This document shows positions 37,695-48,502 of a stretch of DNA of 64,000 nucleotides, piece by piece (position 1 is the stretch's first letter; each line of letters begins with the position of its first letter). Under the pieces are notes generated by a model. The model worked only from the letters and a program-made list of their open reading frames with translations. It searched no databases and was not told the DNA's origin. Made by a program: the position numbers and the translations under genes. Source of the DNA: Methanomassiliicoccus luminyensis B10 (GTDB lineage Archaea; Thermoplasmatota; Thermoplasmata; Methanomassiliicoccales; Methanomassiliicoccaceae); NCBI RefSeq assembly GCF_000308215.1, contig NZ_CAJE01000012.1:692894-756893 (forward strand). The letters are read 5' to 3'.

Positions 37695-38726
37695 GTGAGA
37701 AAACTACTCAATACTCTCTATGTGACCACACCCGACTCGTATCTTTCGAAGGACGGGGAGAACGTCGTCGTAAAAACGGACGGCAAGGAAGTATTCCGGA
37801 TACCGATCCACAACCTCGAGAACGTAGTTTGCTTCGGATACATGGGCGCCAGCCCACAGCTGATGCAGCTCTGCTCTGACAATAATGTCGGACTGTCTTT
37901 CCTGACGCCGCACGGAAAATTCCTCGCGAGAGTGAACGGAGAAACACGCGGCAATGTTCTGCTGAGGCGCACCCAATACAGGGTCGCAGATGATAATTCG
38001 GCTTCGCTTCAGATAGCGAAATCCTTCATGATCGGCAAGATTGTTAATTGCAGGAACGTTCTCAACAGAGGCATCCGGGACCACGGCGCCACTATCTCCA
38101 GCAGCAAGATCCGAAGAGCAGACTCGTATCTTCTCGAGGATCTGGAGAAGATCAGCGATTGCGACGACATCGACAGCCTGCGCGGCATCGAGGGCAACTG
38201 TGCCAGGGCATATTTTGACGCATTTGACGAGCTCATTCTCCGGCAGAAAATCGATTTCTTCATGTTCGACCGCAACAGGCGGCCTCCGCTAGACAACATG
38301 AACGCTCTGCTATCGTTCCTCTACGTCTTATTGGCCCATGACGTCCAATCAGCTCTGGAGTCAGTGGGCCTGGATCCATATGTCGGCTTCTTTCACACGG
38401 ACCGGCCGGGCAGAGCAGGGCTGGCACTGGATGTGATGGAGGAACTGAGGCCGTTCCTGGCCGACCGCCACGCCTTGACATTGATTAATCTTCAGCAGAT
38501 CGAGAAGGACGACTTCTATCAAAAAGAGGATGGCGGGGTCATGTTGACAGATGTAGGGAGGAAAGCGGTCCTGAGCTCTTGGCAGAAGCGCAAGCAAGAG
38601 GAGGTTACGCATCCATATCTGAACGAGACGATACCTATCGGCCTCATCCCCTACACGCAGGCATTGCTGATGTCCCGCTATCTGCGAGGGGACCTCGATG
38701 GATATCCACCCTATTTCATGAGCTGA
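37695..38726 (+). CDS. cas1: Cas1, spacer integrase (type I-C)
   Basis: 343 aa from a GTG at 37695, preferred because it gives RKLLNTLYVTTPDSYLSKDG, the standard Cas1c opening, with gagga six bases upstream (a GTG at 37689 is in frame). Metal-binding residues are the glutamate in RGIEGNCARAYF, the histidine in GFFHTDRPGRAGLALD and the following aspartate/glutamate in DVMEELRP. With Cas2 it inserts new spacers at the leader end. It looks GC-richer than cas3-cas8c. Confidence 0.96.
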   Translation: MRKLLNTLYVTTPDSYLSKDGENVVVKTDGKEVFRIPIHNLENVVCFGYMGASPQLMQLCSDNNVGLSFLTPHGKFLARVNGETRGNVLLRRTQYRVADDNSASLQIAKSFMIGKIVNCRNVLNRGIRDHGATISSSKIRRADSYLLEDLEKISDCDDIDSLRGIEGNCARAYFDAFDELILRQKIDFFMFDRNRRPPLDNMNALLSFLYVLLAHDVQSALESVGLDPYVGFFHTDRPGRAGLALDVMEELRPFLADRHALTLINLQQIEKDDFYQKEDGGVMLTDVGRKAVLSSWQKRKQEEVTHPYLNETIPIGLIPYTQALLMSRYLRGDLDGYPPYFMS

Positions 38727-38735
38727 GGCATAATA

Positions 38736-39026
38736 ATGATGGTCCTAGTGACGTACGACGTGAATACGGAAACGCCCGAGGGGCAAAGAAGGCTTAGGCA
38801 GGTCGCCAAAGAATGCAAAGATTATGGACAAAGGGTTCAAAATTCAGTATTCGAATGCTTGATAGATCCTGTTCAATTTTTTAATCTGAAACAAGCATTG
38901 TGTGACATAGTGGATGAGGACAGGGACAGTCTACGGTTCTATTTCTTAGGTGACAATTGGCAAAGGCGGGTTGAGCACTACGGTACTAAGAAAGGGTACG
39001 ACCCCGAAGGCACTTTAATAGCGTAA
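38736..39026 (+). CDS. cas2: Cas2, spacer integration subunit
   Basis: 96 aa. It opens MVLVTYDVNTETPEGQRRLR, with the ferredoxin fold and conserved aspartate of Cas2. It then has RVQNSVFECLIDPVQFFNLK. The Cas2 dimer bridges two Cas1 dimers. It is the last cas gene, 9 bases after cas1 and 167 bases before the first repeat. Confidence 0.96.
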   Translation: MMVLVTYDVNTETPEGQRRLRQVAKECKDYGQRVQNSVFECLIDPVQFFNLKQALCDIVDEDRDSLRFYFLGDNWQRRVEHYGTKKGYDPEGTLIA

Positions 39027-39193
39027 CTGTGCGAACCCCTAGCGAACATAGAATCCCCGTGGCCTTCGCAGGAAAAATTTGGAGGTAGTTTATTTACTTT
39101 CCGCTAAAGGGATATTTTAATTGAAATATGTAGATATTACTAAACCTGACAACATTTAATCCCAGATGCAACATTATGAGTCATGTATTTGCG
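39027..39193 (+). promoter_or_regulatory. CRISPR leader
   Basis: 167 AT-rich bases between the cas2 stop and the first repeat. TATA-like stretches such as gatattttaatt (about 39111) could start the pre-crRNA. The side is right: the repeat end GATTGAAAC, which becomes the crRNA 5' handle in type I-C, points away from the leader. Confidence 0.75.
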
Positions 39194-42100
39194 GTCGCAC
39201 CCTTCACGGGTGCGTGGATTGAAACCTCGTCCGTGGTGGTGGAGACCCAGACGGGGATGTAGAAATTGTCGCACCCTTCACGGGTGCGTGGATTGAAACC
39301 TCGGGAAGTCCGGCTGGCCGGCGAGGGTGAACGGTCGCACCCTTCACGGGTGCGTGGATTGAAACGTCACCGAGGATCATACGCTCGACGCAACCATGTC
39401 GCACCCTTCACGGGTGCGTGGATTGAAACCGTTACCTGGGCCCTGGCTGCCCTGGTGGCAGCACGTCGCACCCTTCACGGGTGCGTGGATTGAAACGTGC
39501 ATGATTTGTAGCATGCCGACCGCGCGACCAGTCGCACCCTTCACGGGTGCGTGGATTGAAACGTGAAGGGGAAGGGCCAGGGCGCGAACGTTTGGTGTCG
39601 CACCCTTCACGGGTGCGTGGATTGAAACCGCCAGCGGGACCTCGGGGTGAAGGGAGTCAAGGGTCGCACCCTTCACGGGTGCGTGGATTGAAACTCCTCA
39701 CCAGTGACGCGTAACCTGTACCTGACCGTCGCACCCTTCACGGGTGCGTGGATTGAAACACTACGGCTCCGTCCTCTTGAGGGAGGGCCTGGAGTCGCAC
39801 CCTTCACGGGTGCGTGGATTGAAACGCCGTCTTTAGCTGCTGTGTAAACTCCATCAGCTGTCGCACCCTTCACGGGTGCGTGGATTGAAACTCGGCCTTA
39901 GTCGGCAACGCCGGGAACGCGCCGAGTCGCACCCTTCACGGGTGCGTGGATTGAAACTTTCGTCTCTGTGATAGGCTCGCCGGATGATAGTGTCGCACCC
40001 TTCACGGGTGCGTGGATTGAAACATCCATTGCCTCGATTTTAGCCTTTGTCTCTGCGGTCGCACCCTTCACGGGTGCGTGGATTGAAACTGTATGCTCGG
40101 GAACAGCAGGTCCGAGATAAGGTGTCGCACCCTTCACGGGTGCGTGGATTGAAACCAATAAAGCGAAGCATCCCCGCCAGGGCATCGATGTCGCACCCTT
40201 CACGGGTGCGTGGATTGAAACCGTCGCTCTCGGCCAGGGCCCGGTGGAGGTGGCGTCGCACCCTTCACGGGTGCGTGGATTGAAACCGTATCGCGGTCTT
40301 GCCCCATCCAGACGGCACGCTGTCGCACCCTTCACGGGTGCGTGGATTGAAACCCGACGTAGACCTTTCCTATCTGTGCCATGATCTCGTCGCACCCTTC
40401 ACGGGTGCGTGGATTGAAACGCCACCCTGTAAGCATATCCGAGGTCGTGCCAGGTCGCACCCTTCACGGGTGCGTGGATTGAAACCCGGGGGAGGTATTT
40501 AACGTTGAGAGGGCGGGCGCGTCGCACCCTTCACGGGTGCGTGGATTGAAACACGATCTCCCAGGAGGGCTGGATCTCCTCGTCGACGTCGCACCCTTCA
40601 CGGGTGCGTGGATTGAAACCCTCCCGGCCCCCTCTTGGGCTTGCGCTTGGTCAGTCGCACCCTTCACGGGTGCGTGGATTGAAACTTGACCTGGACCTTC
40701 CACCGGACCTCAGAATATCGTCGCACCCTTCACGGGTGCGTGGATTGAAACTCTGACGTCGGATTGCTTGTCCACCAGCCCCTCCCGTCGCACCCTTCAC
40801 GGGTGCGTGGATTGAAACATCAAAAAATAGGGAGAAAGGGTTTGGTCAATGTCGCACCCTTCACGGGTGCGTGGATTGAAACAGGGTATTCGGCCAGCAG
40901 GCGTTTGACCAGTTTGGTCGCACCCTTCACGGGTGCGTGGATTGAAACGTGCAGCTCGATTTCCCCAGCAATGGCACCTAGTCGCACCCTTCACGGGTGC
41001 GTGGATTGAAACTATTATCGCGCCGACATTGTAAAGGAAATCCTCGTCGCACCCTTCACGGGTGCGTGGATTGAAACACCAACTCCATGTTTCGGGAGGC
41101 CAGGAAGGCCGGGTCGCACCCTTCACGGGTGCGTGGATTGAAACTTCTCTGTGTGCGGAAAATACCTGGAGAGGGCGAGTCGCACCCTTCACGGGTGCGT
41201 GGATTGAAACAGCCACTTGCAGCACATCACCGAGCGGATCTACATGTCGCACCCTTCACGGGTGCGTGGATTGAAACGGAATCATCCCACCACTGGCAAC
41301 CGCAGTCGGCAGTCGCACCCTTCACGGGTGCGTGGATTGAAACTAGAAAACGATGTGTATAAATATGAGCGGTCCCGGTCGCACCCTTCACGGGTGCGTG
41401 GATTGAAACAATACGATCATGGTGGGATCGAAGGGAGCGTTGCAGTCGCACCCTTCACGGGTGCGTGGATTGAAACCTGGAGATTGACGACATGCTTTGG
41501 GGAGACAAAGTCGCACCCTTCACGGGTGCGTGGATTGAAACTTGAGCTCGGCGGAGACATGGGCCCGGGATATCCCGTCGCACCCTTCACGGGTGCGTGG
41601 ATTGAAACATCGCGTCGATCATCAGATACGCCATTGCGCCGCCCGTCGCACCCTTCACGGGTGCGTGGATTGAAACAACTTCGACGGCGATATCTCGACC
41701 AACGCGGGAGTCGCACCCTTCACGGGTGCGTGGATTGAAACCGTAGACGCAGGAAACGCGATACCTGCCACCCTGTCGCACCCTTCACGGGTGCGTGGAT
41801 TGAAACTTGGTCCCGTCCGGCTGGAGGAACATCCCGCACTGTCGCACCCTTCACGGGTGCGTGGATTGAAACAACCCTACCGGCGCGACGCGCTATCACT
41901 ATCGCTGTCGCACCCTTCACGGGTGCGTGGATTGAAACACCCTGATCTCCGGAGGAGGTGAGCTCATCAAGGGGTCGCACCCTTCACGGGTGCGTGGATT
42001 GAAACCCCGCAGACCACAGCGCGCAGGAGGTGTGCCGGAGTCGCACCCTTCACGGGTGCGTGGATTGAAACAGTTTCATTGAGTCACTACTCCATGGCGA

Positions 42101-45049
42101 GCTTGTCGCACCCTTCACGGGTGCGTGGATTGAAACAGGTCCCTGTCCCTTTTCGCGGCGGTCGAACGAGGTCGCACCCTTCACGGGTGCGTGGATTGAA
42201 ACTCGAGGGATTACCAGCAGGAGATGAACAAGGCGCGTCGCACCCTTCACGGGTGCGTGGATTGAAACCTCATGAACCGCAAGGGCCGGTGAGGCCTGAT
42301 CCCAGTCGCACCCTTCACGGGTGCGTGGATTGAAACTTCTTGATTTTGTCGTGCAGCTCGCCCGAGGATGTCGCACCCTTCACGGGTGCGTGGATTGAAA
42401 CCTCAGTGGCGAAGAGACCGTACTTGCTCGGAGTAGTCGCACCCTTCACGGGTGCGTGGATTGAAACGTCTATCGCAACATCCAGATAATCGGCAATAAG
42501 AGTCGCACCCTTCACGGGTGCGTGGATTGAAACTGCTTCTGGGCACGCACCGCCGCCTCGGTGGCCGTCGCACCCTTCACGGGTGCGTGGATTGAAACTC
42601 GTCCGTCCAGCAGTCCGCGATTTTAGCGGGTGTCGCACCCTTCACGGGTGCGTGGATTGAAACGTCTTCCCGGTCACGCGGACCGGGGACCTCGCGCGTC
42701 GCACCCTTCACGGGTGCGTGGATTGAAACCCGGTCCTTGTGGCCGAGGCCCTCCTTGATCACGGTCGCACCCTTCACGGGTGCGTGGATTGAAACTACAA
42801 GAACAACACCGTCAAGGACATGGATATCGGGTCGCACCCTTCACGGGTGCGTGGATTGAAACGTGATGGGGGGTGCCTGAATGGCCCGCGCCAAGAGTCG
42901 CACCCTTCACGGGTGCGTGGATTGAAACCCCCAGGACCGCATCGACCTGCTGACCATCGCACGTCGCACCCTTCACGGGTGCGTGGATTGAAACCCCCAT
43001 CCATTTTCTGGACGGTCGCTGCTACATTGTCGCACCCTTCACGGGTGCGTGGATTGAAACTCCATGTCCCGCCTCATCATCGAGACGTCCTGGGCCGTCG
43101 CACCCTTCACGGGTGCGTGGATTGAAACTGGGCCTCGCCGAGCAGCCGGTGGCGGAGGGTCGTCGCACCCTTCACGGGTGCGTGGATTGAAACAGCATCG
43201 AGTCGGAGATGCGGCTGGATGTGGCCGAGTCGCACCCTTCACGGGTGCGTGGATTGAAACCGCTCCATGACGCCGCTCTTGCAGACGCTGCACGTCGCAC
43301 CCTTCACGGGTGCGTGGATTGAAACGAGCCAGATGGGGAAGGGGGGAAAAGCTCGGGGCGTCGCACCCTTCACGGGTGCGTGGATTGAAACAGCCATGTA
43401 GATTACCTGGTCAATCCAGACGGATGGTCGCACCCTTCACGGGTGCGTGGATTGAAACTGCGGGAACCCCCGCAAGGTGAAGGTCCCCCGGAGGTCGCAC
43501 CCTTCACGGGTGCGTGGATTGAAACGACGATGCTAGGGGCGCGTACTGGATGGGGGAGTAGTCGCACCCTTCACGGGTGCGTGGATTGAAACTCTTTGAG
43601 GTAGGCCACCACACCCATCTTGACCGTCGCACCCTTCACGGGTGCGTGGATTGAAACCCGGCACTCCCTCTCGGTCATGCACATGGCTTACGTCGCACCC
43701 TTCACGGGTGCGTGGATTGAAACCTCCAGCTCCGTCACGTATTGGTCCAGGTCGTCCGTCGCACCCTTCACGGGTGCGTGGATTGAAACGGCGGGGCTAC
43801 CACACTCTCCGGGCACGGCAACTGTCGCACCCTTCACGGGTGCGTGGATTGAAACTCCTCCACCCCGCGCTCTATCTTCTCGGGGGTCGTCGCACCCTTC
43901 ACGGGTGCGTGGATTGAAACCGGTGGTTCCAGGTCTCCCCAGAGATCTGGGCCGTCGCACCCTTCACGGGTGCGTGGATTGAAACAACTGGCCGACATGC
44001 AATCAATTCAAGCTCTGGTGTCGCACCCTTCACGGGTGCGTGGATTGAAACCGGAGCCCGCGCCGAAGGCGGGCAAGAGCAAGGACGTCGCACCCTTCAC
44101 GGGTGCGTGGATTGAAACACCCTCGACGTGGCCCCTATCCTGGAAGCCATCAGTCGCACCCTTCACGGGTGCGTGGATTGAAACGCCGACCACGATCTTT
44201 TCCCGCACCTCGGGGTGCGTCGCACCCTTCACGGGTGCGTGGATTGAAACTCGGCCAATCTGTTCAAGACTTTAGGATCCAAAGCGTCGCACCCTTCACG
44301 GGTGCGTGGATTGAAACACCTGACGCACCCGCTCAGCGTTGAACGGGTCACGTCGCACCCTTCACGGGTGCGTGGATTGAAACGGCGTAAGGGTTCCCGG
44401 CAAAGTCCAGCAGCCGAGAGTCGCACCCTTCACGGGTGCGTGGATTGAAACACCAGGGAAGTAGGGCAGGATATCTACGTCGAGGGGGTCGCACCCTTCA
44501 CGGGTGCGTGGATTGAAACCTCTTAGGACGCGGCTCCCAGCGCAGGGAGTACGCGTCGCACCCTTCACGGGTGCGTGGATTGAAACAGGCTATTGTCGAG
44601 AGGGCTGGCATCTACGCCAAGTCGCACCCTTCACGGGTGCGTGGATTGAAACTCCTTTTGGCCTGACTAGCCCCCCCGGCCAACCTGTCGCACCCTTCAC
44701 GGGTGCGTGGATTGAAACGTCAAATGACGTAGGACCGCCGTGCCAGCGGTCAAGGTCGCACCCTTCACGGGTGCGTGGATTGAAACCAGACCATCGACCC
44801 GGCCGCCTCGGAGAAGGAGGTCGCACCCTTCACGGGTGCGTGGATTGAAACTGGAAGTCCATGGCGCGCACCAGGTCCACCAGCGTCGCACCCTTCACGG
44901 GTGCGTGGATTGAAACAAAACGCTGACGATCGCGTGAGGTGAGACAACGAGTCGCACCCTTCACGGGTGCGTGGATTGAAACCCGGTGGAGCTGGTGGAG
45001 CTGGCAAGCTCCCAGTAGTCGCACCCTTCACGGGTGCGTGGATTGAAAC

Positions 45050-45083
45050 AGAATCAGCGCAACACCATGATCGATTGGGTCAT
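45050..45083 (+). repeat. Duplicated spacer, copy 1
   Basis: The 34-base spacer beginning AGAATCAGCGCAAC and ending GATTGGGTCAT is identical to the one at 45448-45481, six repeat units further on. The neighbouring spacers differ. Confidence 0.95.
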
Positions 45084-45447
45084 GTCGCACCCTTCACGGG
45101 TGCGTGGATTGAAACGCCCTGTTCGGGGGGTGGGCCTGAGATGATGAGCGTCGCACCCTTCACGGGTGCGTGGATTGAAACATCGCATTGGTCCTAGGGA
45201 CCGCTACCTTCTTGCTGTCGCACCCTTCACGGGTGCGTGGATTGAAACCTGCCAGCGGGGTGTATCTTGCGTCGATGAGCAGGTCGCACCCTTCACGGGT
45301 GCGTGGATTGAAACATCTTCTCGGCGCGGTCCATGTCCCTCTTGAGGTGTCGCACCCTTCACGGGTGCGTGGATTGAAACGACGGGGAGCACCAGGACAC
45401 CGAGGCCGCAGGGGGGTCGCACCCTTCACGGGTGCGTGGATTGAAAC

Positions 45448-45481
45448 AGAATCAGCGCAACACCATGATCGATTGGGTCAT
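45448..45481 (+). repeat. Duplicated spacer, copy 2
   Basis: Identical in all 34 bases to the spacer at 45050-45083. Confidence 0.95.
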
Positions 45482-46876
45482 GTCGCACCCTTCACGGGTG
45501 CGTGGATTGAAACACGTCAACGGCCCACTGCGGCAGGTTGGGCTCCTGTCGCACCCTTCACGGGTGCGTGGATTGAAACAACCAATCGACCGATAAGTCC
45601 ATCGTGGTGACTGTCGCACCCTTCACGGGTGCGTGGATTGAAACTCGATCGGCAGCATGAAATTGCCGAGACACGCCGGTCGCACCCTTCACGGGTGCGT
45701 GGATTGAAACTTGGCGTTCAGGCTCCCTTCGATGCTGCTTGCTGTCGCACCCTTCACGGGTGCGTGGATTGAAACTACCCAAGCACGCTGGACCCCGCCG
45801 TGGTGTACCGTCGCACCCTTCACGGGTGCGTGGATTGAAACTCGTCGCGCATGAACGGCTCATCGAGCATCAGGGTCGCACCCTTCACGGGTGCGTGGAT
45901 TGAAACACGATGGATGTCCCAGGTGGACCAGACGTTCCGTGTCGCACCCTTCACGGGTGCGTGGATTGAAACATATTCGGCTCCTGACCTTAAGAAGATA
46001 TTGGAGTCGCACCCTTCACGGGTGCGTGGATTGAAACCGACGACAATATGAGGGAAAGAGAAGAGGCCATCAAGTCGCACCCTTCACGGGTGCGTGGATT
46101 GAAACGACCGGGCCGAGCTGGGTCTCCGGCTGCACGAGGTCGCACCCTTCACGGGTGCGTGGATTGAAACGTCTTTGACGGGTTTTACTTGGCCGATACT
46201 GCTGGTCGCACCCTTCACGGGTGCGTGGATTGAAACGACCGCCTGGACACCAGGAGGCTTCGGACTCCAAGGTCGCACCCTTCACGGGTGCGTGGATTGA
46301 AACACCGATGTCGACAAAGAAATCAGCGATGCCCTGGACGTCGCACCCTTCACGGGTGCGTGGATTGAAACTCCACCGTGACGGTCCAGGTGAACGTCGC
46401 GGTCCCGTCGCACCCTTCACGGGTGCGTGGATTGAAACCTCGGCAATACGCCGCACTACGGCACCCGATTTTGGTCGCACCCTTCACGGGTGCGTGGATT
46501 GAAACGTCTGTACCCACGTATCCTCGGATACCGCGAGGCCGTCGCACCCTTCACGGGTGCGTGGATTGAAACTCGATGGCCATACATGAGGCGATAGTGA
46601 GAAGAGTCGCACCCTTCACGGGTGCGTGGATTGAAACCTCCACCCCACAGCGGCTTCCCTGGTCGTCGGTGTCGCACCCTTCACGGGTGCGTGGATTGAA
46701 ACCACCTTGATGGAGATCAAGCTACAATTCTGGAAAAACGCACTCCAGCAATACAGAGATTAGTATAATGAGATGGAACACCATAGCTCTAATTTGTGGA
46801 TATTTACTGTTCGAACCTTTCCACCCCTTCTTTCATTTTATCCGAGACTATGACCTGCAGCATTAGTTTATCTCAC

Positions 46877-48481
46877 TCACTGAATCTTGAGCCTGGAATT
46901 CTCCTCATGGTCGATTACCACGTCGATAACGGCTAGCGAATCATCATTCAGACTCCGGGTGAGCGCTTCCTTGAGATCCGCAGCCGAGGAGACACGATAA
47001 CCCTCCGCGCCTAGGGACTCGGCGAACTTTACAACATCGGGATTATTGAATCTCGTCCCAATGCTACGCCCCCGCCCGAACGCGCGCTCCTGCTTGAGCT
47101 TTATGAGGCCGTACTCAGAATCGTTCCAGACCACCACTACGAAAGGCGTTCCCAGCCTCTTTGCGGTCTCAAGCTCCATACTGGTCATCAGGAAGCTCCC
47201 ATCCCCAACAGAAGCAACGACCTTGCGGTCAGGGTGCGTCAGCTTGGCCGCGATCGCCCACGGAACGCCAACCCCCATGGGGAGGAGGCCATTGGAAAGC
47301 AGCGCAGTGCTCGGCCCATAGACGGGATATCGTTGAGCCATCCAGATGAGGTGGGCCCCGACGTCCGATACGACGATGCCGTCGCGGCCCAGCGCGTCCC
47401 GGATGGCATGGATGACCTGTTGTGGTTTTACCGGCGAAGAGTCCTCCGGCAGCGCGGAGATCGCGCGGTCGAGCTCAACGCGATAACCGGAAGCCCAATC
47501 CACCCTCGGCCGGGGGTGCCTGTTCAACGCCATGAGGATATGGCCAACATCACCAAGGACCTGGATGTCCGGCTGGAACCCCGGCGCACCATCGCACGGC
47601 GCGGCTCCCATGTACACGACCTTCTTCGGCGCCCCTATGTTCCAGAACTGCGGCTCGAACTCGATGACGTCAAAACCGACCAATATTATCAGGTCCGCTT
47701 CCTCGAACGCCCCGCGCACCAAGTCCGCCTTGCGAAGTCCCACTAGTCCAAGGCTCAGGGGGTTTTCGCACGATATCGACCCTGCCCCCAGCCAGGTCAT
47801 GGCCACGGGGATGCTCCAGGCGCTGGCGAAGCGAGTCAGCTCTTCCGACGCCCGCCCCCTGATCACGCCCTGCCCCGAGAGTATGAGCGGCTTCTTCGAG
47901 TTGATCAGCAGCTTCCTGATAGCTTCGGTCTCGAAGTCCGCCGCGGCCGGCGCCTCGTGAACAACGGGGCACGGCCTCGCGCCGGCGGTGCTCTTCAGCA
48001 CGTCCTCCGGCAATTCTACGAAGACCGGCCCCGGCCGCTCCGTCGTTGCTGTCGCGAACGCCTTCCTCGCGAGATCAGGGATACTGTTGGGATCACGGAT
48101 CGAGAACGAGCTTTTGGTGATCGGTTTGAACATGGAGACCAGGTCGATGTACTGCTTCCTGGGGGAGCGCTGCTGTTCGGTCCGCACCTGCCCGCTCAGC
48201 GCCACCATTGGATAGTATCCCAGGTACGCCTCGCCCACGCCGATGACCATGTTCGACGCGCCCGGCCCCAGGGTGCTCAGGCACACCCCGGGCCGCTGTG
48301 TTAGCCGACCCACCATTCCTGCCATGAACGCAGCGCTGCTCTCGTGGCGAGTAAGAACGAACTCGATGTTGGAACCTATCAGCGAGTCCATGAGGTCGAG
48401 GTTCTCTTCCCCCGGGATGCCGAAGATGTGCTTGACGCCCTCGTTCTCGAGGCATTTTACCAGCAGGTCCGAGCCTTTCAT
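46877..48481 (-). CDS. Thiamine-diphosphate enzyme, acetolactate synthase large-subunit type
   Basis: 534 aa. The activating glutamate is in LTRHESSAAFMAG (about residue 47), after FGIPGEENLDLMDSL. The ThDP/Mg motif is GDGSFLMTSMELETAKR, ending with VVVVWND near 430. It condenses two pyruvates to acetolactate or does a similar reaction. No small regulatory subunit is nearby, so a catabolic-type or unassigned ThDP enzyme is possible. It follows nifB by 22 bases on the same strand. The 174 bases between it and the CRISPR array are AT-rich with no gene. Confidence 0.85.
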   Translation of the reverse strand: MKGSDLLVKCLENEGVKHIFGIPGEENLDLMDSLIGSNIEFVLTRHESSAAFMAGMVGRLTQRPGVCLSTLGPGASNMVIGVGEAYLGYYPMVALSGQVRTEQQRSPRKQYIDLVSMFKPITKSSFSIRDPNSIPDLARKAFATATTERPGPVFVELPEDVLKSTAGARPCPVVHEAPAAADFETEAIRKLLINSKKPLILSGQGVIRGRASEELTRFASAWSIPVAMTWLGAGSISCENPLSLGLVGLRKADLVRGAFEEADLIILVGFDVIEFEPQFWNIGAPKKVVYMGAAPCDGAPGFQPDIQVLGDVGHILMALNRHPRPRVDWASGYRVELDRAISALPEDSSPVKPQQVIHAIRDALGRDGIVVSDVGAHLIWMAQRYPVYGPSTALLSNGLLPMGVGVPWAIAAKLTHPDRKVVASVGDGSFLMTSMELETAKRLGTPFVVVVWNDSEYGLIKLKQERAFGRGRSIGTRFNNPDVVKFAESLGAEGYRVSSAADLKEALTRSLNDDSLAVIDVVIDHEENSRLKIQ

Positions 48482-48502
48482 TATAACACCAGACTGTCGA
48501 GA

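Larger units (their letters stand above)
39194..46702 (+). CRISPR. Type I-C CRISPR array, 114 repeats and 113 spacers
   Basis: Counting each repeat start by eye gives 114 copies of a 32-base repeat that begins GTCGCACCC and ends GTGGATTGAAAC. All looked identical, including the last copy at 46671-46702. GCACCC and GGGTGC pair around TTCAC to form the stem expected for Cas5c cutting. Start-to-start distances are 64-68 bases (spacers 32-36), except that the first spacer, at 39226-39267, is 42. One spacer occurs twice (see separate entries). Absence of repeat decay suggests an active array. The count could be off by one or two. Confidence 0.95.

Noticed and set aside
39194-46702. Many open frames with repeating peptides such as SIHAPVKGAT and SHPSRVRGLK
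   Set aside because: They are translations of the CRISPR repeat and spacers, on both strands, with no start signals or coding character.
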